Below, one piece after another: positions 1 to 5,330 of a DNA stretch of 5,330 bases (position 1 is the first letter of the stretch; each line of letters starts with the position of its first letter). The stretch comes from an uncultured Eubacteriales bacterium (GTDB lineage: Bacteria > Bacillota > Clostridia > Christensenellales > Aristaeellaceae), in NCBI GenBank assembly GCA_900553295.1, contig USCR01000156.1:1-5330 (forward strand). The letters are read 5' to 3'. Below the pieces are notes generated by a model. It had not been told where the DNA came from. It searched no databases and worked only from the letters and a program-made list of their open reading frames with translations. The translations under genes were made by a program, and so were the position numbers.

Positions 1-19
1 CGCTGCTTTTCGGGAGAGC

Positions 20-55
20 GCGAGAGGGGCTTTTCTCAGAAAAGCCGCCTCTCGC
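20..55. repeat. Long perfect stem-loop just downstream of trpS
   Basis: Bases 20-35 pair with 39-55 in a 16-bp stem. The outer arm is GCGAGAGG with CCTCTCGC and the inner arm is GGCTTTTC with GAAAAGCC; G47 is the only bulge and the loop is three bases (36-38). It lies 15 bases past the trpS stop codon at 71, where a 3'-end structure is expected. Neither strand has a U-run directly after the stem, so it is not a classic intrinsic terminator; the T-tract sits inside the stem instead. It could still mark the trpS 3' end as an mRNA-stabilising hairpin or an atypical, possibly bidirectional, terminator. That role is inference; the pairing is seen directly. Confidence 0.6.
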
Positions 56-70
56 CACGGAGCAGGTTTC

Positions 71-1087
71 TCACCCGCGGCTGGCAAAGCCGATCTTCTT
101 CTGCACCTTGCGCAACGTCTTATTGGCGCGATAGGCGGCCTTCTCCGCGTTGGTATTGATCAAATTCTGCAAATACGCCTTATCGGCAATGATGCGCTTG
201 TATTCCCTTTGCAGGGGCTCCAGGGCGGCGATGACGCAATCGGCGGTGCGGTTCTTCAGCTCGCCATAGCCCTTGCCTGCCATCTCCTGGCAGAGGGATT
301 CCATGCTACCCGCGCCCAGGGCGGACAGGATGCTCAGCAGGTTGGAAACGCCGGGCTTGTTCTCGGGATCATAGCGGATTTCCCCGTCGGAATCGGTGAC
401 GGCACGCTTGATCTTGCGGCGGATCACGTCAGGCTCATCCAGCAGGGCCACATAGGTTTCCTCGGGGTCGGACTTGGACATTTTCTTGGTGGGCTCCTGG
501 AGGCTCATGATCTTCGCGCCCACCTTCGCAATGTAAGGCTCGGGAATGGTAAACACATCCCCATAAATGCCGTTAAAGCGCTGGGCGATGTCCCGGCAGA
601 TCTCCAGGTGCTGTTTCTGGTCCACGCCCACGGGCACCAGGTTGGTCTGATACAGCAGGATATCCGCGGCCATGAGCACGGGATAGGTATACAGGCCGGC
701 GTTGATGTTGTCGGCATGCTTGGCGCACTTGTCCTTGAACTGGGTCATGCGGTTCAGCTCGCCCATATAGGTAAAGCAGTCCAGGATCCATCCCAGCTCC
801 GCGTGGGCGCTCACATGGCTCTGGCAATAAATCAGGCTCTTCTCCGGGTCCAGGCCGCTGGCCAGGTAAATGGCCACCAGCTCCTGGCAGCGGCGGCGCA
901 GGGCGGCGGGGTCCTGCCGGACGGTAATGGCATGCATGTCCACCACGCAGTAGATGCAATCGTAATCATCCTGCAAAAGGGAGAAATTCCTTAGCGCGCC
1001 GATATAGTTTCCCAGGGTCAGCGTACCAGAAGGCTGGATGCCCGAAAAGATGATTGGTTTTTTAGCTGCGGCAACGGTTTCACTCAT
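71..1087 (-). CDS. trpS: Tryptophanyl-tRNA synthetase (class I)
   Basis: This cytosolic enzyme charges tRNA-Trp with tryptophan using ATP. The product is 338 residues, the usual length for bacterial TrpRS. The class I signatures are in order: the N-terminal strand [10 protein letters not shown], the HIGH-equivalent TLGNYIGA (about 24-31), MAADILLY (139-146), VGVDQKQH (153-160) and KMSKS (202-206). In MAADILLY, D142 aligns with Geobacillus TrpRS Asp132, which reads the indole nitrogen. The conserved SNLL segment follows at about 248-251 and no key motif is missing. The ATG at 1085-1087 is chosen because it puts the FSGIQPSG strand at the N-terminus as in the family, and a Shine-Dalgarno sequence (AAAGGGG, 1097-1103) lies nine bases upstream. 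The frame stays open to 1282, but that extension would run through the T-box leader and is not coding. The gene has its own promoter and a tRNA-Trp T-box, so it is expected to be induced when Trp-tRNA charging falls. Confidence 0.98.
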   Translation of the reverse strand: MSETVAAAKKPIIFSGIQPSGTLTLGNYIGALRNFSLLQDDYDCIYCVVDMHAITVRQDPAALRRRCQELVAIYLASGLDPEKSLIYCQSHVSAHAELGWILDCFTYMGELNRMTQFKDKCAKHADNINAGLYTYPVLMAADILLYQTNLVPVGVDQKQHLEICRDIAQRFNGIYGDVFTIPEPYIAKVGAKIMSLQEPTKKMSKSDPEETYVALLDEPDVIRRKIKRAVTDSDGEIRYDPENKPGVSNLLSILSALGAGSMESLCQEMAGKGYGELKNRTADCVIAALEPLQREYKRIIADKAYLQNLINTNAEKAAYRANKTLRKVQKKIGFASRG

Positions 1088-1096
1088 GGATACAAT

Positions 1097-1105
1097 CCCC
1101 TTTCC
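1097..1105 (-). promoter_or_regulatory. Ribosome binding site of trpS
   Basis: On the minus strand GGAAAGGGG ends nine bases before the ATG at 1087. It supports that ATG over the upstream in-frame ATG at 1282. GGAT and ATCC (a 4-bp stem with a TGT loop) can fold just 3' of the core and overlap its last G residues; this is probably too weak to matter. Confidence 0.75.
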
Positions 1106-1111
1106 ATACTT

Positions 1112-1134
1112 TGCGGGCCGTGCGCCGGTCCGCA
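1112..1134 (-). other. Hairpin between T-box terminator and trpS RBS
   Basis: The minus strand reads TGCGG-A-CCG-GCGCA-CGG-C-CCGCA: two nested short helices around a one-by-one mismatch with a five-base loop. No U-run follows, so it is not a terminator. It would form in the read-through trpS mRNA, about 6 bases upstream of the Shine-Dalgarno region, and may only protect the mRNA 5' side or keep the RBS open. The function is unknown. Confidence 0.4.
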
Positions 1135-1155
1135 GTTTGCAGCGTTCGGGGAAAT

Positions 1156-1192
1156 AAAAAAGCAGCCTCGTCCCTCCCTGGGGACAGGTTGC
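1156..1192 (-). terminator. T-box-regulated intrinsic terminator
   Basis: On the minus strand GTCCC (1181-1185) pairs with GGGAC (1170-1174). The stem extends outward with small imperfections to G1192 and ends in six T residues (1156-1161), continuing as ATTT. The GTCCC arm is also needed by the antiterminator, so the two folds exclude each other. It ends transcription about 70 bases before the trpS start when tRNA-Trp is charged. Confidence 0.92.
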
Positions 1193-1207
1193 CTGCGGTG
1201 CCACCCC
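1180..1207 (-). promoter_or_regulatory. T-box antiterminator helix
   Basis: GGGG (1204-1207) pairs with CCCC (1180-1183), and GCAGG (1192-1196) pairs with CCTGT (1184-1188) around a CAA loop. Between the two helices lies the conserved seven-base bulge TGGCACC (1197-1203). Its first four bases accept the tRNA NCCA end. This is the standard T-box antiterminator shape, and it competes with the terminator for the 1180-1188 strand. Confidence 0.9.
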
Positions 1208-1401
1208 GATTGAGCGCCCATGCGCGGCGCTCCACTCTTTGCCCCGATCACGGAAGGCGCCCGTTCCGGGATACTGGCCCATGCGTTCCCCCGGACCCTC
1301 AAGGCCCCATTTCGCGCCGCGCCGCGCCGCCAGGCTTGCACCCTTCCCGGCTCGCTCCCCGCCTGCACCGCGTTACTTCCGCCTCTCATCGGTGTAGGGA
1401 C

Positions 1402-1430
1402 AGTATAGCACGTTTTTGCCCCCGGTGCAA
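1402..1430 (-). promoter_or_regulatory. Housekeeping-sigma promoter of trpS leader
   Basis: On the minus strand TTGCAC (-35, 1425-1430) is followed after exactly 17 bases by TATACT (-10, 1402-1407). Each box differs from the sigma-70/sigma-A consensus at one or two bases. Transcription should start near 1395, a few bases before the GATGA strand that opens T-box stem I. The good fit suggests strong constitutive initiation with control left to the T-box. Confidence 0.9.
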
Positions 1431-1452
1431 GGGCGGATGCGTTTTTCCGCCC
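1431..1452. repeat. Perfect 7-bp inverted repeat abutting the trpS -35 box
   Basis: GGGCGGA (1431-1437) and TCCGCCC (1446-1452) are perfect inverted repeats with an eight-base spacer. The inner end touches the -35 hexamer, which begins at 1430. This could be an operator, the footprint of an old terminator, or a chance palindrome in GC-rich spacer. No known operator is recognised. Confidence 0.4.
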
Positions 1453-1489
1453 CAACGCATACAGGGGCACCCGCCATTGCGCGGGCATG

Positions 1490-1534
1490 AAAAAAAGGCC
1501 GCCGCAGCATCCCGGAATGGGTGCCGCAGCGGCC
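1490..1534 (-). terminator. Intrinsic terminator of the large exoprotein gene
   Basis: Starting 11 bases after the TAA stop, the minus strand forms a 13-bp stem (GGCCGCTGCGGCA with TGCUGCGGCGGCC, including G-U pairs). Its upper part can extend through CC-GG pairs, and seven T residues (1490-1496) follow it. This strong rho-independent terminator should insulate trpS from read-through. Confidence 0.93.
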
Positions 1535-1545
1535 AGCATGTACTT

Positions 1546-4500
1546 TTATTTCCGTTTCAGGAACACCGTGATCCGCTGGGTCATGGGCGCAATGTAATAG
1601 CGGTCCGTGAACATGATCTGCGGATATTCCACCAGCTCCAGTTCATCCTCCCGGAAGGGCGTCACGAAGAGGCTCTCCATGGGGGACACCGTGCCGTCGG
1701 TGGTTACCTGGGTCAGCGCGCAGAAGTCGGGGAAGGTCTCCTCCTCGTAGAGCTGCAGGCCGGTGAGAATCTGCGCGGCAGGCTCGGCATCCACGGTTAC
1801 CTGCAGGCTGGGCAGATAGCTTTCGAAGGGAATCTCCTGCTTATCCAGCAGCATGACCACGCTGGCCTGCCAGGCGTCGGTCATGGGCTGCTGCGCGGCC
1901 ACGGCCGCCTGCTCGGTTTCCGGCAGGTCGGCAGCCGGCTGCAGGGTCATCTTGAAGCGCACTTCCTTCAAATCGCCGCCCAGCTGCTCGATGGTCTTTT
2001 GCATGTCCTCATTCAGGAAGTCCTCCAGGCGCACGAGCATTTGCACGCCGTCCTGGCTCAGGCTGATGCTGTCCACGCCCAGGCGGTTGAGGTTGCGCAG
2101 GCCCAGCCAGCTCAGGCGGAAGAAGCGGCCCTGATAGCTGGGATTGCCGTCCGAATCGGTGACATAGCCGCCATCCTCGCTGAGCTCCGCCTCGCAGCGC
2201 AGCTGCAGCAGCACCTCGTCGGTGGTTTCGTTATGGCGCAGGATGGGGCTGAAGGGGCGGAACTTCTCATCGGAGGTGGCAAATACCACATTGCCGATCA
2301 CCGAATGGGTCACGGTCAGCTCATCCTGGGTGTTGAGCACCACAGCCACGGTCCGTCCGTCCTTGCGGACAATCTCCTGGCGCACGGGGTGAAGCATCTC
2401 ATAGAAGAACACCGGGAAGGACGCCCCGCCGGGCAGGATGGTGAAGGTATACGCGTCGCTGGGAAGCCGCAGGGTGTAGTAGTCCTCCGTCTCCAGCATA
2501 TCCAGGGTGAAGGCATAGTTGCCGATGTCCTCGCCTTCCTCACGGGTCAGGTAGCCCCACACCTGGTCATCCCCCAGCAGGCCCCGGGTGGTGAAGGTGA
2601 ATTCCGGGTCCATCTCGCCCATGAACTTTTCCTGGTTGGGGTCGGGGATGATGTAAACCACGGCCTTGGTGATCTTGAAGTCAATGTCGTAGGTCCCGGG
2701 GATGTAATCCGCGGAGGTCTCCGGGATGGTCACGTGCATGACGTACTCGCCCACCTTCCAGGGCTTGCCGTCGCGGTTCAGGTCGTCGCCGGAATAGGTG
2801 ACGGTGGCATCCGAGGGCAAGTCAAAGGGGCAAACATAGGCTTTGCCGGTATAGGCGGCGTCCGCCGACTCGGGCGCCGTATATGTGCCACGGACCCGCT
2901 GGGTATACACGTCGCTGAACTGGAAGCCGTCGTCGTTATCCGCGGTAAGCTCCACGCCCGCGGTGCGGGTGGCATACACGCGGAAGGACACCACCTGGCC
3001 GCGGGTCAGTCCCGTAAGGGTAATCTGATTCAGGCCCGCCACCCGGAAGGCCTCCGCCACGTAGCAGTCTGCCATGGGCTGCCCCGCGCTGCTTACCAGG
3101 TACTGTACCCCGGCGCTGCCCGCTTCAGGCGCGCTGAAGGTGATGGTCAGGGAGCCGTCGGCCTGGCCCTGGGCGGTCACATTGCTGATCTCCACGCCGG
3201 GGTCCACAGGCGTTACGCCCGGGGCTACCACGGCGGTGTAGACCTCCGTGCCGTTGGTGGCCACCACATCCCCGCCCGTCAGGTTCGTAACGCCCCACAG
3301 GTAGATGGACCCGTCATAATGGGTCTGGAAAGCGTAGTCCTGGCCGTTTACCCGCAGGATCAGCTGCTGATTCACCACGGGGTTGCCGCTCTTATCCTTC
3401 AGCAGCAGCTTGGTATAGTTGCCCGGCACCTCGGGCTCCACCTTCACATTGCCCTCCAGGGTAATGCCGGTCAGGTCGCTCTGGCCGCGCAGCAGCAGCC
3501 GGCCTTCGGCGCAGTGCAGGGTCAGGGAAGAGCCGGCCTCCAGGGCAATGGGCGCGGAAGCCGCGGACAGGGCATTATCCCCCCGCAGGGTGATCCGCAG
3601 GTTTTTGCCGCCGGTTACCGTCAGCGCGGAAGCCGCGGAGGACGCCAGCTGCACATTGGAAAACACGCCCTGCGCCGCTGTGGCGCCGGCAACCCGGATT
3701 CCCCCGTCCAGGGTGGCGCCGGGGCCCTGAATTTCAAAGGAAGCCGCGTCCCCCACATCCGCCTGGGCGCTGGTGGAGGAAAGCAGGAACAGGGGCGTAC
3801 CGTTGGGCGTGGTAACCGCGCGGAGCACGCCGTTCTCCCGGGCAGCCACCAGGCGGTAGCCCTCCTGGGGCGTGGGCAGGTACAGGCTGTCCGCACCGTT
3901 CCAGCACAGGCCGCGGCTCTGCCCGTCCACCGTCAGCTGATCGGCGGCGGTAATGCCCGCCACAGGATAGGCCGTCCAGCCCGCGGGGGCCGTGGCCAGG
4001 GTGATCACGCCGCTAACGGGATTCAGGGGCGCGGTGGGCGCCGCCCCGGTCAGGTTCAGCGCGCCGTCCCCGGAAATGGTTGCCGTTGCGCCCCCTTGCA
4101 GGAAGGCATCGGCGGCGGCGGTGCTGGTTCCATCCAGCACCAGGTTGTAGTTCACGTTACCGGTAATGGTGACGCCCGCGGAGAGCGTGGCGGTTTTCAG
4201 CACAATCTGAATCTGTTCCCCATTGACCACCAGGCGCGTGCCGTCGGCCACCTGGCCGGAAAGGGTATAGGTACCCGCCTGGGTCAGCACGTTCTCCGCT
4301 CCGGCAACGATGGCGCCGCTCTGGCCGCCACCCTTGGCCGTCTGGTAAACGCGCAGGGTTTCACCCTCCAGGGAGGAGGCCCAGCGCATGCCCTCGGCGG
4401 GTGCGGACAGCCACAGGCAATAGCTGCCGTCCTCCTGGGGCGTATCGGCGGGATAAGCATGCCCCGAAACGGTTACGCTGGTTGCGCCCTGGCCATTAAA

Positions 4501-5330
4501 GCGGTACAGGGTGCGGCCCTTGTTTTCCGTAAGGTTGGCATCCAGGCTGCCGCCGGTAATGTATACCTTGGTGTCCTCGGCAGTGCCCGTGTCCGCGGGG
4601 CGGATGACCTCCGCCACCGCCATGGCGCCGCCGGCATTCAGGGTCAGCTTGGACCCCTGCCGCATTTCCAGGGTTTCCAGCTTGACCAGGTCCCGGGTAT
4701 CCAGCGTGAGGTTCACGTTGCTTTGCAGGGTGAGGCGCTGGGCGGTGGCTCCGCGCAGGCTGAGCACAATCACCCGGTCCTTGGCTAGGGTAATCTTTGC
4801 ATCGGGGCGGTTTTCGCCGCCGGTGATGGTATAGGTGCCCGAACGCCACAGCGTTACATCCGCCAGGTTCAGGTTGATGGTCAGGCTGTTACGGCCCAGG
4901 CTGTACACCGCGGGACGACCCTCCCGCAGGTATTTGTCCTGCTGGTCCAGCAGCCATTGCCCCAGGGTGCACAGCGGGTAGTCCAGGCCGAAAACGTCCT
5001 GGGCGATGTGCTGGCATCCGTCCACCTGGCAGGCGGGCGCCTGCTCGCAATGGATGTTGGCATGGTCGCACTGGCTCTCATCCCAGGGTTCCTCCGTGGG
5101 CACAGGCGTAACCGTGGGCTCCTGGGTGGGCGTCTGCTCCCCGGGGGCTGGGGACTGCTCCGCCCCGGGAACCGCCGAGGGCTCCACCGAAGGAACCACC
5201 GAAGGCTCCACCGAGGGCTCCACCGAAGGCTCTACCGAGGGAACAGCGGTTGGCTCCTGGGAGGGCTGCTCCGTGGGCAAATCCGAAGGCGTGGATAATT
5301 CCGCCCAGGACGCCAGGGGCGCACAGCATA
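1546..5330 (-). CDS. Large multidomain secreted/surface protein (5'-partial)
   Basis: The function is unknown; this is an extracytoplasmic, probably adhesive or carbohydrate-contacting protein. The frame is open to the right edge (1260 residues visible). The first visible residues, CCAPLASWA then ELSTPSD, look like the end of a signal peptide with an SWA cleavage site, so only the N-terminal part of the signal is missing. Numbering from the TTG at 5280: a Pro-rich PSVE linker (1-66); a Cys/His segment (71-104: C71, H73, C78, C84, C89, H91, C104); three related beta-rich modules (about 147-320, 336-495, 512-612), the first two opening with SGTYTITGG and AGTYTLSGQ, resembling bacterial carbohydrate-binding beta-helix proteins; an Ig/prealbumin-like segment (618-685); an FN3-like domain (695-795); MBG-like repeats (800-950, with FMGEMDPEFTF and GLLGDDQVWGYL); and an unassigned C-terminal domain (951-1244). 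It has no LPXTG, S-layer-homology or transmembrane anchor and ends in LKRK. The TTG at 5280 is not the start. Domain names are by eye; secretion is the firmest inference. Confidence 0.88.
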   Translation of the reverse strand, partial: CCAPLASWAELSTPSDLPTEQPSQEPTAVPSVEPSVEPSVEPSVVPSVEPSAVPGAEQSPAPGEQTPTQEPTVTPVPTEEPWDESQCDHANIHCEQAPACQVDGCQHIAQDVFGLDYPLCTLGQWLLDQQDKYLREGRPAVYSLGRNSLTINLNLADVTLWRSGTYTITGGENRPDAKITLAKDRVIVLSLRGATAQRLTLQSNVNLTLDTRDLVKLETLEMRQGSKLTLNAGGAMAVAEVIRPADTGTAEDTKVYITGGSLDANLTENKGRTLYRFNGQGATSVTVSGHAYPADTPQEDGSYCLWLSAPAEGMRWASSLEGETLRVYQTAKGGGQSGAIVAGAENVLTQAGTYTLSGQVADGTRLVVNGEQIQIVLKTATLSAGVTITGNVNYNLVLDGTSTAAADAFLQGGATATISGDGALNLTGAAPTAPLNPVSGVITLATAPAGWTAYPVAGITAADQLTVDGQSRGLCWNGADSLYLPTPQEGYRLVAARENGVLRAVTTPNGTPLFLLSSTSAQADVGDAASFEIQGPGATLDGGIRVAGATAAQGVFSNVQLASSAASALTVTGGKNLRITLRGDNALSAASAPIALEAGSSLTLHCAEGRLLLRGQSDLTGITLEGNVKVEPEVPGNYTKLLLKDKSGNPVVNQQLILRVNGQDYAFQTHYDGSIYLWGVTNLTGGDVVATNGTEVYTAVVAPGVTPVDPGVEISNVTAQGQADGSLTITFSAPEAGSAGVQYLVSSAGQPMADCYVAEAFRVAGLNQITLTGLTRGQVVSFRVYATRTAGVELTADNDDGFQFSDVYTQRVRGTYTAPESADAAYTGKAYVCPFDLPSDATVTYSGDDLNRDGKPWKVGEYVMHVTIPETSADYIPGTYDIDFKITKAVVYIIPDPNQEKFMGEMDPEFTFTTRGLLGDDQVWGYLTREEGEDIGNYAFTLDMLETEDYYTLRLPSDAYTFTILPGGASFPVFFYEMLHPVRQEIVRKDGRTVAVVLNTQDELTVTHSVIGNVVFATSDEKFRPFSPILRHNETTDEVLLQLRCEAELSEDGGYVTDSDGNPSYQGRFFRLSWLGLRNLNRLGVDSISLSQDGVQMLVRLEDFLNEDMQKTIEQLGGDLKEVRFKMTLQPAADLPETEQAAVAAQQPMTDAWQASVVMLLDKQEIPFESYLPSLQVTVDAEPAAQILTGLQLYEEETFPDFCALTQVTTDGTVSPMESLFVTPFREDELELVEYPQIMFTDRYYIAPMTQRITVFLKRK
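5170..5241 (-). repeat. Six tandem 12-bp units encoding PSVE repeats
   Basis: Six 12-bp units, each encoding a four-residue PSVE-type unit (PSVE, PSVE, PSVE, PSVV, PSVE, PSAV), run without interruption. Codons alternate CCC/CCT and end mostly in GTGGAG or GTGGTT, so the DNA repeat is nearly exact and likely to change copy number by slippage in frame. It forms part of the Pro-rich spacer that holds the mature domains away from the export site or cell surface. Confidence 0.9.
5302..5330 (-). other. C-terminal end of a Sec signal peptide (partial)
   Basis: The visible codons read C-C-A-P-L-A-S-W-A and precede E-L-S-T-P-S-D. The partial codon at the edge ends in TA, so it must be Leu, Val or Ile (or a stop). 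Ser at -3 and Ala at -1 fit signal peptidase I cleavage after the codon at 5302-5304. The residue before the first Cys is not Gly, Ala or Ser, so a lipoprotein box is unlikely. The charged N-region and start codon are outside the window. Confidence 0.6.

Larger units (their letters stand above)
1156..1395 (-). promoter_or_regulatory. T-box leader (tRNA-Trp-sensing riboswitch) of trpS
   Basis: This is a transcriptional T-box RNA. Uncharged tRNA-Trp pairs its anticodon with the specifier and its 3' end with the antiterminator, which blocks termination and lets trpS be transcribed. In stem I, a GATGA strand (1386-1390) with TTGA-type sequence opposite gives the basal GA motif. GAGGC (1381-1385) pairs with GCCTT (1301-1305), and CGCG (1369-1372) pairs with CGCG (1313-1316). 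Between these helices lies the specifier loop, with AGTA (1374-1377) on one side and the Trp codon TGG (1307-1309) on the other. Stem III is GAGCGCC with GGCGCTC (1212-1232). The T-box core GGGGTGGCACCGC follows. Its UGGC bulge (1200-1203) complements a GCCA tRNA end, matching the G73 discriminator usual in bacterial tRNA-Trp. The 5' limit is estimated from the promoter. Confidence 0.95.

Noticed and set aside
209..994. A plus-strand open frame of 261 codons opposite trpS
   Set aside because: It is antisense to the strongly conserved TrpRS core, has a His/Gly/Leu-biased sequence, no recognisable domain and no separate promoter or RBS evidence.
1470..1485. CCCGC/GCGGG 5-bp hairpin between terminator and promoter
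   Set aside because: It is short, has no U-run on either strand, and is expected by chance in GC-rich spacer.
1084..1539. A minus-strand open frame of 151 codons across the intergenic region
   Set aside because: It runs through the exoprotein terminator, the trpS promoter and the entire T-box leader, all of which are well-supported non-coding elements.
1111..4788. A plus-strand open frame of 1225 codons opposite the exoprotein gene
   Set aside because: Its codons lie exactly opposite the codons of the minus-strand gene, so it stays open only because that gene avoids TTA, CTA and TCA codons in GC-rich DNA; it closes at 4786, where the sense gene uses a CTA Leu codon. The product is a His/Gly/Gln-rich string with no domain, and its 5' part crosses the T-box. 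It is an antisense shadow.
5170..5241. Tandem units considered as a CRISPR-like array
   Set aside because: The units are 12 bp, contiguous, without spacers, and encode an in-frame Pro-rich linker.
5278..5280. TTG as a start codon for the large protein
   Set aside because: The frame is open upstream to the edge, the upstream residues look like the end of a signal peptide, and starting at TTG would leave a secreted-type protein without an export signal.
5078..5329. A minus-strand frame with ATG near the right edge giving a Gly/Ala-rich product
   Set aside because: It is a frame-shifted reading of the 12-bp PSVE repeat region; the real frame runs through the whole segment and continues as the exoprotein.

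Overview
The window is GC-rich (clearly above 50%) and both genes read leftward (minus strand). A T-box leader controlled by tRNA-Trp, a textbook -35/-10 promoter, and a tryptophanyl-tRNA synthetase very close to the Geobacillus type point to the Bacillota, probably a GC-rich, gut-type member of the Clostridia. The lineage call is inference; nothing here fixes genus or species.

Layout from right to left, which is the direction of transcription. Positions 5330-1546 hold one very large secreted protein gene whose 5' end lies just outside the window. The first visible residues look like the end of a signal peptide. After them come a Pro/Ser/Val/Glu repeat linker, a small Cys/His-rich segment, three related beta-rich modules, a short Ig-like or prealbumin-like segment, an FN3-like domain, an MBG-like tandem region and an unassigned C-terminal domain of about 290 residues. 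A strong intrinsic terminator (1490-1534) follows its stop codon. Positions 1431-1489 hold only spacer with a perfect 7-bp inverted repeat. The trpS promoter is at 1402-1430 and a complete T-box leader at about 1156-1395. The leader shows its UGG specifier, AGUA loop strand, stem III, antiterminator with a UGGC tRNA-acceptor bulge, and a competing terminator. A short hairpin and a Shine-Dalgarno sequence lead into trpS (1087-71). A 16-bp-stem hairpin at 20-55 lies just past the trpS stop.

The two genes appear to be separate transcription units. The exoprotein mRNA ends at its own terminator, and trpS has its own promoter and is switched on when uncharged tRNA-Trp accumulates. No functional link between a housekeeping synthetase and the exoprotein is visible. 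The best-supported regulatory element is the T-box; the least explained material is the exoprotein, especially its Cys/His segment and C-terminal domain. I see no mobile element, CRISPR array, tRNA or rRNA gene.
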